Positions 39,112 to 48,874 of a DNA stretch of 64,000 nucleotides are shown here, one piece after another. This stretch comes from Rhizobium deserti (lineage in GTDB: Bacteria > Pseudomonadota > Alphaproteobacteria > Rhizobiales > Rhizobiaceae): positions 1-64,000 of the forward strand of contig NZ_SMTL01000002.1 of assembly GCF_004358025.1 (NCBI RefSeq), in the 5' to 3' direction. The translations under genes and the position numbers were made by a program. The number at the start of each line of letters is the position of its first letter. Positions within the stretch are counted from its first letter, which is position 1. The notes beneath the pieces were generated by a model. It did not search any database and was not told the origin of the DNA. It saw nothing but the letters and a program-made list of their open reading frames with translations.

Positions 39112-40185
39112 TCACTTCGGCAGCTTGTCGTCCACGCCTTCGACGTAGAAATTCATGCCCAGCAGCGTGCCGTCGTCCGAGCGCTCGCCTGCCTTCAGCC
39201 AAGCGCTTCCGTCCTGCTTGTTGATCGGGCCGGTGAAGGGATGCAGTTCGCCGGACTTGATCTTGGCTTCGGTTTCTTCCGCCATCGCCTTCACGTCGTC
39301 CGGCATGTTGGTATAGGGCGCCATGGTGAGGATGCCGTCCTTCAGGCCGTCCCAGATCTGTTCGGACTTCCAGCTGCCATCCAGCAGCGCTTTTGTGCGC
39401 TTGATGTAATAGGCACCCCAGGTATCGACGATTGCGGTCAGCTGGGTCTTCGGACCAGCGGCGATCATGTCGGAGGCCTGGCCGAAGGCGAAGATGCCGC
39501 GCTCGGCAGCCACCTGCATCGGAGCAGTCGTATCCGTGTGCTGCGTCAGGATATCGACGCCCTGGTCGATCAGTGCCTTGGCTGCATCCGCTTCCTTGCC
39601 CGGATCGAACCAGGTATTGGCCCATACGACCTTCAGCTTGAAGTTCGGGTTGACCGACTTGGCGCCAAGTTCGAAGGCGTTGATGCCCATCACGACTTCA
39701 GGGATCGGGAAGGAGGCGATATAGCCTGCCAAGCCCTTCTTCGACATCTTGGCAGCGATCTGCCCCTGGATGTAGCGGCCTTCGTAGAAGCGGGAATTGT
39801 AGGTGGCGAGGTTCGGGCCAGCCTTGAAGCCGGTCGCATGCTCGAACTTCACATCGGGAAACTTGGCAGCAACCTTGGCAGTCGCATCCATGAAACCGAA
39901 CGAGGTCGTATAAACCATGGCGCAGCCGGAACGGGCCATGCGCTCGATGGCGCGCTCTGCATCGGGACCTTCGGGAACGCTTTCGAGGAAAGGTGTTTCG
40001 ATCTTGTCGCCCAGAGCCTTGTCCAGCTCCTGGCGGCCGCGGTCATGCGCCTGGGTCCATCCGCCATCGGTCTTGGAGCCGACATAGATGAAGCAGACCT
40101 TTTTCTTTTCCTGAGCCTGCGCGCCGTTTGCAAACCCGCCCAACAGGGCGGCCGAAGCGGCGAGAGCGATAACAAGTTTCTTCAT
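39112..40185 (-). CDS. BMP family ABC transporter substrate-binding protein
   Basis: A 357-residue periplasmic binding protein of the BMP/Med/PnrA family, which binds nucleosides and relatives. The signal peptide MKKLVIALAASAALLGGFANGAQA is clear. The mature start KKVCFIYVGSKTDGGWTQAHDRG is the family hallmark, and MARSGCAMVYTTSFGFMD the next. It is the last gene of a four-gene unit (ATPase, permease, permease, binding protein). The exact ligand, purine nucleoside or other, is inferred from the family only. Confidence 0.93.
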   Translation of the reverse strand: MKKLVIALAASAALLGGFANGAQAQEKKKVCFIYVGSKTDGGWTQAHDRGRQELDKALGDKIETPFLESVPEGPDAERAIERMARSGCAMVYTTSFGFMDATAKVAAKFPDVKFEHATGFKAGPNLATYNSRFYEGRYIQGQIAAKMSKKGLAGYIASFPIPEVVMGINAFELGAKSVNPNFKLKVVWANTWFDPGKEADAAKALIDQGVDILTQHTDTTAPMQVAAERGIFAFGQASDMIAAGPKTQLTAIVDTWGAYYIKRTKALLDGSWKSEQIWDGLKDGILTMAPYTNMPDDVKAMAEETEAKIKSGELHPFTGPINKQDGSAWLKAGERSDDGTLLGMNFYVEGVDDKLPK

Positions 40186-40223
40186 TTCTAACCTCTACTA
40201 GCTTGAAGACAGTTCTACCGCGG

Positions 40224-41138
40224 TCACCGGTCGGGGACAAAGGGTTTCCCGAGCGAAGCCGGCGTATTGATAAGGGTCGTGCGGCGATTATGCGAGATGA
40301 TCACCAGCACGACAATAGTAGCCGCATAAGGAAGTGCGGAAAGAAGCTGAGACGGCACTCCGATGCCGAAGGCCTGGGCGTGTAGCTGGCCGATGGTGAC
40401 GGCGCCGAACAGATAGCCGCCCGCCAGAAGCCGCCACGGCCGCCAGGACGCAAACACCACCAGAGCAAGAGCGATCCAGCCGCGACCCGCGGCCATGTTC
40501 TCAACCCATTGCGGCGTGTAAACAAGCGAAAGCTGAGCTCCGGCCAAGCCGGCACAGGCGCCGCCGAACATGACAGCCAGATACCGGGTGCGGATGACGT
40601 TGATGCCGAGCGCATGCGCCGAGGCATGGTTGTCGCCTATAGCCCGCATTTTCAATCCGGTTCTGCTCCTGAAAAGGAACCAGTTGATCCCGATCACGAG
40701 GACGATCGACAGGTAGAAAATGAGATCCTGGCTGAACAGCACCCGTCCGAGAAACGGAATATCCGACAAGACCGGAAAGACGATCGGCTGCAGCTTGATG
40801 CCGGGCTTTCCGACAAAGGCTTCCCCCAGTTGGCCCGAAAGTCCAAGCCCTAAAATGGTGAGCGCCAGGCCGGTGGCGACCTGGTTGGCAACCAGCGTCA
40901 GCGTCAGGAAGGCGAAGAGTAGCGAAAAGATAGCCCCGCCGGCAATCCCGGCAAGAACGCCGATATAAGGAGAGCCGGTCAGTTGCGCCGCGGCAAAGGC
41001 CGAGACCGCACCCATGATCATCATGCCCTCGACGCCGAGGTTAAGCACGCCCGACCGCTCTGTAACCAGTTCGCCCAAGGCTGCGACAACAAGCGGGGTC
41101 GCAGCCGTAATAACCGTTAGGAGGATGGCCTCGAACAT
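40224..41138 (-). CDS. ABC transporter permease, BMP/nucleoside type
   Basis: A 304-residue permease of the branched-chain/ribose-like BPD_transp_2 family with eight to nine membrane segments. Family markers are the early ERSGVLNLGVEGMMIMGA and MRAIGDNHASAHALGINV, the coupling helix region. The start at 41138 overlaps the stop of the upstream permease by one base (TGATG), so it is translationally coupled. The open frame extending 5' is a shadow of that other permease. Confidence 0.94.
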   Translation of the reverse strand: MFEAILLTVITAATPLVVAALGELVTERSGVLNLGVEGMMIMGAVSAFAAAQLTGSPYIGVLAGIAGGAIFSLLFAFLTLTLVANQVATGLALTILGLGLSGQLGEAFVGKPGIKLQPIVFPVLSDIPFLGRVLFSQDLIFYLSIVLVIGINWFLFRSRTGLKMRAIGDNHASAHALGINVIRTRYLAVMFGGACAGLAGAQLSLVYTPQWVENMAAGRGWIALALVVFASWRPWRLLAGGYLFGAVTIGQLHAQAFGIGVPSQLLSALPYAATIVVLVIISHNRRTTLINTPASLGKPFVPDR

Positions 41139-42226
41139 CAGCCTTTCGCCTCCCGGGTCCCGGCTGCGGACAGCATCAACCGAATGCGGTAATGAATGAG
41201 CGTGTCGCAGGATAGCACGAAGAACAGCAACAACCCCTGGAAGACACGACTGATCTTTTCGGAAATGCCGATCGACAGCTGGGCTGCCTCGCCGCCGAGA
41301 TAGGTGAGCGCCAGAACAAATCCGGATGCGATGACGCCGAGCGGATTGAGGCGGCCGAGGAAGGCAACGATGATGGCGGTAAATCCGTAGCCTGGGGAGA
41401 TGGCCGGCTGAAGATGGCCGATCGAGCCGGACACTTCTGAAATGCCCGCAAGACCGGCAAGGCCGCCGGACAAAAGCATCGAGAACCACACCATGCGCCG
41501 GGCTGAAAAGCCTGCAAAGCGCCCCGCCCGCTCGGACTGTCCAAGCACCGCCACCTCGAAGCCCTTGAGCAGGAAGCGCATCATGAACCAAAGAGCGACC
41601 GCCGCGACCAGGGCAAAGACGATCCCCCAATGGGCGCGGCCGGAGCCAAGCAGTTCCGGCAAGACTGCCTCGATCTGAAAGGCTTTCGTTTGCGGGAAGT
41701 TATATCCCTGCGGATCGCGCCAAGGCCCGCGCATCAGCCAATCGAGGTAAAGTTGGGCGATATAGACCAGCATGAGGCTGGTGAGGATTTCATTGGTGTT
41801 GAAGCGTGTCTTGAGAAGTGCCGGGATTGCCGCATAGGCTGCTCCGCCCAAAAGACCAAACGTCAGCATCAGCGGCAGGATGAGCGGCGAATGCCAGTCC
41901 GGATACATTACGGGAATGATGGAGCCGGTAATCGCGCCGATGGTGAACTGCCCTTCGGCACCGATATTCCAGTTGTTCGACCGGTAACAGATCGAGAGCC
42001 CCGCACCGATCAGGATCAATGGCGCGGCCTTAATCGCCAGTTCATGCAGCGACCACACGTCGAGAAGCGGTTCGATAAAGAAGCTATGAAGAGCGCCGAC
42101 GGGAGACTTGCCCATCAGCCAGAACATGATGGCGCCGAAGATCAGCGTGAGCACCAGGGCCAGAAGCGGCGACAGGATCGAAAACATCGGCGACAGGCCG
42201 GCGCGCTTTTCAAGCTCAATGCGCAT
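41138..42226 (-). CDS. ABC transporter permease, BMP/nucleoside type
   Basis: A 362-residue permease partner of the same family, with a longer N-terminus and about ten membrane segments. Visible features are FIEPLLDVWSLHELAIKAAP, NIGAEGQFTIGAI and the coupling region EVAVLGQSERAGRFAGFSAR. Its start lies inside the end of the ATPase gene (11-base overlap), showing tight coupling in the order ATPase, this permease, second permease, binding protein. Confidence 0.94.
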   Translation of the reverse strand: MRIELEKRAGLSPMFSILSPLLALVLTLIFGAIMFWLMGKSPVGALHSFFIEPLLDVWSLHELAIKAAPLILIGAGLSICYRSNNWNIGAEGQFTIGAITGSIIPVMYPDWHSPLILPLMLTFGLLGGAAYAAIPALLKTRFNTNEILTSLMLVYIAQLYLDWLMRGPWRDPQGYNFPQTKAFQIEAVLPELLGSGRAHWGIVFALVAAVALWFMMRFLLKGFEVAVLGQSERAGRFAGFSARRMVWFSMLLSGGLAGLAGISEVSGSIGHLQPAISPGYGFTAIIVAFLGRLNPLGVIASGFVLALTYLGGEAAQLSIGISEKISRVFQGLLLFFVLSCDTLIHYRIRLMLSAAGTREAKG

Positions 42227-43790
42227 GCGCCGTCTCCGGGATCGACTTCTTCTCGTGGATCCCGCCCATTAGAAGGCCGATGCGTTCAAGCGAGAGTGCG
42301 CCTGCCGAATACATCTGGGAAAGTCGCCCCTCCGATATCACCGCTATAGTCGTTGCAACTTCAAAGATCTCGTCCAGGTCCTGGCTGATCACCACAATGG
42401 CCGAACCGGTTTTGGCCAGATCGATGAGCGCCTGTCGTATGCGGCTTGCTGCGCCCGCATCGACGCCCCAGGTTGGCTGGTTGACCACCAGCACGGAAGG
42501 CTGGCGGTCAAGCTCCCGCCCGACGATGAATTTCTGCAGATTGCCGCCCGATAAGGAACCTGCCAAAGGGTCTTCGCCGCTCTTGCGGACATCCATCGCC
42601 CCGCAGATACGCCTCGTAGCCGAACCGACGGCCCGGTGGCGGATGATCGACAGAGGGCCGCCGCCGAGAAAGGCGCGCCGGTCCGACTGACTGCGGGCGA
42701 TCAGGAGATTGTCTGAAAGCGGCATGGCCGAAACTGCCGCATGCCCGTGACGCTCTTCCGGCACGAAGCCGGCCCCCAGCAGCCGTCGGTCATTGATGCC
42801 CAGCCGCCCGACCGACTTGCCGCGGATCAGGATGGCATCCCCGGTTGCAACCGGATATTCGCCAGAAAGAGCATCGAAAAGCTCACCTTGACCATTTCCG
42901 GCGATCCCGGCGATCGCCAGGATCTCGCCGGCGCGAACCTGCATCGACACGTTTTTCAGAGATACCGCGAAGGGCGTCCGAGCGGGAACCGAAAGGTCGT
43001 TCACCTCGAGCGCCAGGTTACCGACCGACGACCTTTCGTCCCGATGCACCTGTGCCACGTCGGACCCCACCATCATCCGGGCGAGCGACGCCGGCGTCTC
43101 GTGGCGCGGGTCGCATGTGCCGGTCACCTTGCCATGGCGCAGAACGGTGGCCCGGTCGCAGATCCGTCGCACCTCCTCAAGGCGATGGCTGATATAAAGG
43201 ACGGATTTGCCTTCCTGCCTCAACTGCAACAGCGTTTCGAACAGCCGGTCTGCCTCTTGCGGAGTCAGCACCGAGGTCGGCTCGTCCAGGATGATCAAAT
43301 TGGGATTCTGCAGCAGGGCCCGGACAATCTCGATGCGCTGCCGTTCACCGACGGACAGGTCTGCGACATGCGCCTTGGGGTCGAGCGGCAGGCCATAGGC
43401 CTTCGACAATGAAGCGGCCTCGTCCGAGATCCGCGCCAGAGAAACCTTGGGGTCGAGCGACAGGGCAATGTTTTCCGCAACCGTCAGCGCCTCGAACAAG
43501 GAGAAATGCTGGAAGACCATGCCGATGCCGAGATGACGGGCCTCTCCAGGCGAATTGATCCTGACTGGCGATCCCTTCCACAGGATCTGGCCGTCGCTCG
43601 GCTGCAGCACGCCGAAAAGCATCTTGACGAGAGTAGACTTGCCCGCACCGTTTTCGCCCAGCAGCGCGTGGATTTCGCCAGGCGCAATTTCCAGGTCGAT
43701 GTCACGACAGGCGGCGAAGCTGCCGAACAGCTTAGTCAGTCCACGAACCGACAAGAGCGGAACGGCCAACGCAGCGTCAGACAATGTCAC
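42216..43790 (-). CDS. ABC transporter ATP-binding protein, double cassette, BMP/nucleoside type
   Basis: A 524-residue protein with two ABC domains in one chain (RbsA/YufO type). The first has Walker A GENGAGKST, signature LSVGERQRIEIVRAL and Walker B LIILDEPTSVLT. The second has a signature LSGGNLQKFIVGREL but its Walker B ends VVNQPTWGVD with Gln in place of the catalytic Glu, as usual in this family. The start is taken as GTG at 43790, with GAGGGGG five bases upstream; the open frame continues 5' without ABC-like sequence. First gene of the operon. Confidence 0.93.
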   Translation of the reverse strand: MTLSDAALAVPLLSVRGLTKLFGSFAACRDIDLEIAPGEIHALLGENGAGKSTLVKMLFGVLQPSDGQILWKGSPVRINSPGEARHLGIGMVFQHFSLFEALTVAENIALSLDPKVSLARISDEAASLSKAYGLPLDPKAHVADLSVGERQRIEIVRALLQNPNLIILDEPTSVLTPQEADRLFETLLQLRQEGKSVLYISHRLEEVRRICDRATVLRHGKVTGTCDPRHETPASLARMMVGSDVAQVHRDERSSVGNLALEVNDLSVPARTPFAVSLKNVSMQVRAGEILAIAGIAGNGQGELFDALSGEYPVATGDAILIRGKSVGRLGINDRRLLGAGFVPEERHGHAAVSAMPLSDNLLIARSQSDRRAFLGGGPLSIIRHRAVGSATRRICGAMDVRKSGEDPLAGSLSGGNLQKFIVGRELDRQPSVLVVNQPTWGVDAGAASRIRQALIDLAKTGSAIVVISQDLDEIFEVATTIAVISEGRLSQMYSAGALSLERIGLLMGGIHEKKSIPETAHAH

Positions 43791-43950
43791 AAAGCCCCCT
43801 CGTAAACCGCGCGCCGACCTTCTTCGAGGCCTGATTGGACGATGCGGTCGCTTGTAAGTTAGTCCGTTCCCTGGCCGGACAGCCGATTGATATTGATACC
43901 GTTTTTGTTGCTTTGCACAACAGCAAAGAACAGCGGTCCATACCAATTTT

Positions 43951-44679
43951 CTATTTTCCAAGCTCCGGCAAAAGCTGCAATACGCTGCCGATGCAATAAA
44001 GATAAAGTCCGCTGATGACGACACCGTAAACGACCCAGGCGGGAGTGTCGAAATGCAGGAGCAGTGAATAGCCGCCAAGCGCGCACCATAGGAGGCAGAT
44101 GGCGAGATTGAAGGGGCGCAGCCGTTTGACCCGTACCGGGTGCAGAAAATTGATTGGCAGGAACGTCAGCACAACCGAGGCGGATACGATGACCAGGGCC
44201 GTTGTCGCACTGGCGTCGATCACGAAGAGGGTGAATATCACCATGTTCCAAACGACGGGAAAGCCGGAAAAGAAGTATTCGTCCGTCTTCATGCCCATGT
44301 CGGCATAGTAGATCGCACTGGACACGACGATTGCGCCGGCGGCCACGAATGACCAGGGTTCGCCGATCATGCCGCTCTGGTAGAGTGCGAAGGCCGGCAG
44401 AAGCACATAAGTGACGTAATCGATGATATTGTCGAGCGTGTCACCCGACCAGTTCGGCAGGACTTCCTTGACCCGCACCTTGCGAGCAATAGGCCCGTCG
44501 ATGCCGTCCACCAGAAGGGCAAGCCCCAGCCACCAGAACATGTCGACAAAGCGGTGCTCGGCTGCCGCGACGACACCGAGAAAGGCCAGGAACGAGCCCG
44601 ATGCCGTCAGAAGGTGAACAGAGAAAGCCCTGATTTCCGCGTAGGGAACCTTCCGATAGTTGAATATGCGCCTGATCAC
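43951..44679 (-). CDS. pcs: Phosphatidylcholine synthase
   Basis: Pcs joins choline and CDP-diacylglycerol to make phosphatidylcholine in one step, a trait of rhizobia, Agrobacterium and other host-associated bacteria. The CDP-alcohol motif is DGIDGPIAR, twelve residues, then G-x3-D-x3-D (GDTLDNIID), the spacing specific to Pcs. About eight membrane segments. GTG 44679 gives 242 residues, the family length; a TTG 42 bases upstream is the only longer option. It stands alone, divergent from the hydroxylase gene. Confidence 0.95.
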   Translation of the reverse strand: MIRRIFNYRKVPYAEIRAFSVHLLTASGSFLAFLGVVAAAEHRFVDMFWWLGLALLVDGIDGPIARKVRVKEVLPNWSGDTLDNIIDYVTYVLLPAFALYQSGMIGEPWSFVAAGAIVVSSAIYYADMGMKTDEYFFSGFPVVWNMVIFTLFVIDASATTALVIVSASVVLTFLPINFLHPVRVKRLRPFNLAICLLWCALGGYSLLLHFDTPAWVVYGVVISGLYLYCIGSVLQLLPELGK

Positions 44680-44870
44680 CCGTCGCCCGCCTCTCAATAA
44701 TTGTGCGAGATATGCGGCCAATCGTCCTGCTTTGCAACTCAGTTGCGCCGATGCGCCCGGTTTATGTCAAGGAAAAGCACCACGATCGGCAATGCGTGAC
44801 AATGCCCCATGGATATGCCGAGGAGCAGGCTCTAAATAGGCTTCATTGGCCGATCGTGCGGGAGAAAGAT

Positions 44871-46073
44871 ATGCGGGATTTCGAAATTGCTGTGGTAGGC
44901 GGCGGCCTGGCGGGCTCTGTAGCGGCCCTGGCACTGGCCCGCGCCGGCCGCAAAGTCGTTCTTCTGGCGCCCGCTTCCGATGAGGGCGATCATCGCACAA
45001 CCGCCCTGATGGACCAGTCCATTCACTTTCTGGAACGTCTCGGTGTTTGGGACAAGATAGCTGCCCATGCGGCACCTCTGTCCGTGATGCAGATCATCGA
45101 CGCGACCAACCGCCTGCTGCGCGCGCCGACGGCCCAGTTCCGGGCGATGGATCTGGGTCTTCATGCGTTTGGGTACAATATTCCCAATCATGCCTTGGCC
45201 GAAACGCTGAACGAGGCGGTCGCGGCTGAGGCCAATATTGTCCGCAGGGAGCTTCGGGTGGAGAGTTATGAGCTTGCCGCCGAGCGGGCCTTGCTTAGCC
45301 TGTCCGATAACAGCACGCTGACTGTCGATCTGGTGATTGGCGCCGACGGCCGGAATTCCAAGGCTCGTGAAGCGGGTGGTATCGGCGTCCGGCGGTGGTC
45401 CTATCCCCAGACGGCCGTTGTTCTAAACTTCGCCCACAGCTTGCCGCACGGTAATATGTCCACGGAATTCCACACCGAGACGGGCCCGTTCACCCAGGTT
45501 CCCCTGCCCGGCCAGCGATCCAGTCTGGTTTGGGTCGTCAAGCCGGACGAGGCGCAGCGTCTTGCAGCGCTTTCTCTGGAAGAACTTTCACTGCGTGTCG
45601 AGAAGCGGATGCAGTCCATGCTCGGCAAGATCACCGTCGAGGCTCCGTCCCAGACCTGGCCGCTCTCCAGCCTCATGGCGGACCGGTTCGGCCACGGCCG
45701 GCTTGCTCTGATCGGAGAAGCCGGCCACGCCTTTCCACCAATCGGCGCTCAGGGGCTGAACCTGTCGCTGCGCGACGCCATCGACCTATGGGAACTGGTG
45801 AGCGGCGACATCGACCGGCCTCTTCGCGCCGATTTCGGGGATCGTTTCAATCGCCGCCGCCGGCCCGACGTGATGAGCCGCACCTTTGGCGTGGATCTTC
45901 TGAACCGCTCGCTTCTGTCGGATTTTCTGCCTGTCCAGATGCTGAGGGCCGCTGGCCTCCACCTTCTGACCAGCGCGCCGCCGCTGCGCAACCTCATCAT
46001 GCGCGAAGGCATCGAGCCCGGCCGCGGACTGCGTGCCGTCTTGCAATCGCTACGGAACGAGATCCGCGGGTAG
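44871..46073 (+). CDS. UbiH/UbiF family FAD-dependent hydroxylase
   Basis: A 400-residue flavoprotein monooxygenase of the ubiquinone ring hydroxylase group. The Rossmann FAD motif VVGGGLAGSVAALALARAG is at the N-terminus, the DG motif reads VIGADGRNSKAR near 155-166, and the second FAD motif GEAGHAFPPIGAQGLNLSLR near 285. In rhizobia such proteins serve more than one ring position (UbiL-like), so I leave the symbol blank. The upstream open frame is not coding. Its end overlaps the convergent AEC gene by 24 bases. Confidence 0.9.
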   Translation: MRDFEIAVVGGGLAGSVAALALARAGRKVVLLAPASDEGDHRTTALMDQSIHFLERLGVWDKIAAHAAPLSVMQIIDATNRLLRAPTAQFRAMDLGLHAFGYNIPNHALAETLNEAVAAEANIVRRELRVESYELAAERALLSLSDNSTLTVDLVIGADGRNSKAREAGGIGVRRWSYPQTAVVLNFAHSLPHGNMSTEFHTETGPFTQVPLPGQRSSLVWVVKPDEAQRLAALSLEELSLRVEKRMQSMLGKITVEAPSQTWPLSSLMADRFGHGRLALIGEAGHAFPPIGAQGLNLSLRDAIDLWELVSGDIDRPLRADFGDRFNRRRRPDVMSRTFGVDLLNRSLLSDFLPVQMLRAAGLHLLTSAPPLRNLIMREGIEPGRGLRAVLQSLRNEIRG

Positions 46074-47012
46074 CAGCCCCATATGGATAGCAAAAAGGAC
46101 ACCCGGCAGAGTGATGACGGAAGCGAGCGTGATGATCAGGATGCTGGCTGACGCCCTCTCCTGCCAGACGCCGTATTGCTGGCTGATCACGAAAACATTG
46201 GTCGCAGTCGGCAGGGCTGACAGAAGAACGGCGGAATAGATCCAGACCGGTTCGAAATTGCCGATCAGCGACAGAACCAGATAGGTGGTCAGCGGCAAAA
46301 GGATCAGCTTGAAGAATAGGATGTAGACGATCTCGCCGGGGATGCGCCGCACGGGCCTGATCGCAAGCGTGACGCCCATGGCAAACAGCGCGCAAGGTGC
46401 TGCCGCCTGTGCGAGATAATCGACGAGGCGTGCCACTGGCTCCGGTGGCTGCACCTGGATCGCCGCGACGCAGAAGCCGAGGGCGGTCGATAGGATGAAG
46501 GGATGAAACACCACCTTGCGGATAATCTCGCCCATCACCTCTCGGGCGGGCCGCTGGTCTCCACCAGCCATGGCCATCATTGCCGGCGTGACAATGAAAT
46601 GTGCCGCATTTTCGAAACACACGATCAGTGCGACAGGAACGGCAGCGGCTTCCCCGAAAGCCAGCAATGCAAGCCCTGGCCCCATATAGCCGATATTTCC
46701 GTAAGATCCGGCAAAAGCCTGGATCGTGCAGTCTCCAAAGGAATTGCGGCGGATGAAATAGCCGATCAGGAATAGGATCGTGAAGACGATGTAGGTCGCG
46801 CCGATCTCACCGAGGATGAAGTCAAGCCGCGTCAACTGCTCCACCGGCGTTCGTGACACGAGTTTGAAGAACAGGGCCGGAAGGGCGGCATAGATGATGA
46901 ATGTATTCATCCAGCCAAGCGCTTCGGCGGGCTGCCGGGTAACCCTCGCCGCGACATAGCCGACCAGGATCAGCCCGAAAAAGGGCAGCAGCAAAGCGAT
47001 GATATCTGCCAT
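46050..47012 (-). CDS. AEC (auxin efflux carrier) family transporter
   Basis: A 320-residue protein with ten membrane segments of the AEC family. Early segments read ALPFF-like VLLPFFGLILVGYVAAR and YAALPALFFKLVSRTP; the second half has FAMGVTLAIRP and LPTATNVFVISQQYGVW, the family's crossing motif. Bacterial members move malate, malonate or similar acids; the cargo here is unknown. It starts 42 bases after ccdA on the same strand and may be cotranscribed with it. Confidence 0.92.
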   Translation of the reverse strand: MADIIALLLPFFGLILVGYVAARVTRQPAEALGWMNTFIIYAALPALFFKLVSRTPVEQLTRLDFILGEIGATYIVFTILFLIGYFIRRNSFGDCTIQAFAGSYGNIGYMGPGLALLAFGEAAAVPVALIVCFENAAHFIVTPAMMAMAGGDQRPAREVMGEIIRKVVFHPFILSTALGFCVAAIQVQPPEPVARLVDYLAQAAAPCALFAMGVTLAIRPVRRIPGEIVYILFFKLILLPLTTYLVLSLIGNFEPVWIYSAVLLSALPTATNVFVISQQYGVWQERASASILIITLASVITLPGVLFAIHMGLLPADLVP

Positions 47013-47054
47013 TCCGTCTCCGCTACCGCCCGCGCTGAACCGGACCTACTTCCG

Positions 47055-47804
47055 TTAGCCGATTTGCGACAGGATGGGGAAGGTCTGCTGGAACCAGATC
47101 GCCGCATCGCTGACGAAGCCGAAGATGAAGGCGAGGCCCGTCAGGATCAGGAAGGCGCCAAGCAGTTTTTCCACCGTTCCGAGATGGCGGCGAAATCGCC
47201 CAAGGAAGCGCATGAAGGCTCCTGAAAAGCCGGCCGCTATCCAGAAGGGAACTGCGAGACCCAGGGAATAGACGGCAAGCAATGCGGCCCCCTCGCCGAC
47301 CGTTTCGCGCGACGCTGCGACGCCGAGAATAGCGCCGAGTACCGGGCCGATGCAGGGGGTCCAGCCAAAGGCGAAGGCAAGGCCCATGACATAGGCGCCC
47401 GACAGGCTTGCAGGCTTGCCGCCTCCCTGGAACCGGGCTTCTCGGGCCAGCATGCCGATGCGGAAGACCCCGAGAAAATTCAGGCCCATGATGATAATGA
47501 TTACGCCGCCGATCTTCGACAGCAGATCGAGATGCTGACGCAGCAGGACGCCAATGGTCGAGGCTCCCGCGCCGAGTGCGACGAAGACGGTCGCAAAGCC
47601 GAGCGTGAAGAGGAGCGCACAGGTCAGGACCCTCCTGCGCGGCCTTGCGTCTGCCAAGACGGTAGTGCCGCCGCGGAATTGGTCCACCGAAATGCCGGCC
47701 ATATAGCAAAGATAAGGCGGTACCAGCGGCAGGACGCATGGCGAAAGGAAGGATAGCGCGCCGGCCAACAGCGCACTCAGAAGGGAAATTTCGGCGATCG
47801 ACAC
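47055..47804 (-). CDS. ccdA: Cytochrome c biogenesis protein CcdA
   Basis: CcdA passes electrons from cytosolic thioredoxin across the inner membrane to reduce apocytochrome c cysteines and other periplasmic thiols. The two redox cysteines are in LSPCVLPLVPP and WTPCIGPVLGA, in the first and fourth of six membrane segments. The GTG at 47804 is chosen for the CTGGAG six bases upstream; the open frame behind it is not coding. 249 residues. It is the last core gene before tRNA-Lys. Confidence 0.94.
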   Translation of the reverse strand: MSIAEISLLSALLAGALSFLSPCVLPLVPPYLCYMAGISVDQFRGGTTVLADARPRRRVLTCALLFTLGFATVFVALGAGASTIGVLLRQHLDLLSKIGGVIIIIMGLNFLGVFRIGMLAREARFQGGGKPASLSGAYVMGLAFAFGWTPCIGPVLGAILGVAASRETVGEGAALLAVYSLGLAVPFWIAAGFSGAFMRFLGRFRRHLGTVEKLLGAFLILTGLAFIFGFVSDAAIWFQQTFPILSQIG

Positions 47805-48009
47805 AGACGGCTCCAGATGGCAGGCCTGTTTAGCCTGCTTTCTACACCTAATGACCTGCCTGCCTGATTGCCAGTCACCTTTTTTTGGTTGCTGCGCCGC
47901 AGGCTGTGAAAACCTGCCCGGACACGGCATTTTGCTGTTTTTGCGGGTTGACCGACAGGGGCGACCTGCCTATGTTCCGCGCACTTTCCGGACGCCTCGC
48001 GTACCGCGG

Positions 48010-48085
48010 GAGAGCGTAGCTCAGCTGGTAGAGCAACTGACTTTTAATCAGTAGGTCATGGGTTCGAGCCCCATCGCTCTCACCA
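48010..48085 (+). tRNA. tRNA-Lys (anticodon UUU)
   Basis: A complete 76-base cloverleaf: acceptor GAGAGCG pairs with CGCTCTC, D-arm GCTC/GAGC, anticodon loop CTTTTAA reading UUU, T-arm with TTCGAGC loop, and an encoded CCA end. It marks the border between dense core genome on the left and a sparse, scarred region on the right, which is typical of tRNA genes used as island integration sites. Confidence 0.97.
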
Positions 48086-48275
48086 TTTAAACGCGACAAA
48101 ACAACAATGTAGACACTGTAGGAGCCGGTAACGCTTACGTAGCTTTACCGGTGTTTACCCCGCATACCGCCAGTTTAAGTCACACAAACGGCACACGGCA
48201 CATGAGAACCGGATGCGGAGGAGCCGCGCTGGTGTGTTCGCGCGTGGTGCTGGCCCCTCCCCGGTGTCTGTGATT

Positions 48276-48482
48276 CTATGCGGCCCGCAGCGCCCTGCGG
48301 ATCTCCGCCTCAACGTTACGGCCGGCTCGCCGGTCACTTGCGGTCGCAGACATCACCTGTCGAATGGAGGTCTCGCCGAAGCGGAAATCAACGACAAAAC
48401 GTTTGCACTCTCGTACTAGGGTCCAGCCATCAGCGCCGACAGAGCCGGCGATGTTGAGGTCTCGATGAGTGCGTTGTTTCAT
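48276..48482 (-). CDS. Small hypothetical protein, coupled to its upstream gene
   Basis: A 68-residue basic, arginine-rich ORF (MKQRTHRDLNIAGSVGAD...). I do not recognise it. Its ATG overlaps the stop of the upstream ORF as ATGA, a translational coupling arrangement that supports both being real. No membrane segment or signal peptide. Confidence 0.45.
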   Translation of the reverse strand: MKQRTHRDLNIAGSVGADGWTLVRECKRFVVDFRFGETSIRQVMSATASDRRAGRNVEAEIRRALRAA

Positions 48483-48694
48483 GCTGCTTTCAGATACTGT
48501 CCGCGGATATGGCGCACCGGCCTTTCAGCGTTCTCGTCTGCGAGCCGCACCTCATACGTTTCGTGGCCGATAGCTGTGCGGGAGCGGAAGCGTATCGTGG
48601 CGAGCATATCGCCCGGCAAGAACTGAACGCGTTGCCCGATTTCAAATCTCCAGGGGAGCATTATCGAAACGTTGAGATCTATGGTGTTGTTCAT
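48479..48694 (-). CDS. Small hypothetical protein
   Basis: A 71-residue ORF starting MNNTIDLNVSIMLPWRFEIG. The middle, GQRVQFLPGDMLATIRFRSR then YEVRLADENAERPVRHI, looks like a short beta-barrel, such as an SH3-like or KOW-like fold, but I cannot place it in a family. The frame is open back to 48826, but the ATG at 48694 begins the well-composed part. It overlaps the next small gene by four bases. Confidence 0.48.
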   Translation of the reverse strand: MNNTIDLNVSIMLPWRFEIGQRVQFLPGDMLATIRFRSRTAIGHETYEVRLADENAERPVRHIRGQYLKAA

Positions 48695-48874
48695 TGTGGT
48701 TTCCAGGTTGTCGGCTTTCGAAGGCCGTTGTGCCGGTAGTGGCCCGGCGGCCGGGGTTTCGAAACTCGCCTGGAGACGAGCGGCTGCTTTTAAGTTTCCT
48801 CTGGACATAGCGAGCACCCCGGCCATACTGGCCGAGTTAGCTATCGATCACGAGGATCGACGAGGGTATGCCAT

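Noticed and set aside
48125..48151. Hairpin downstream of tRNA-Lys as terminator or attachment site
   Set aside because: The 7-bp stem is weak and lacks a T tract, and no sequence matching the tRNA 3' end was found around it.
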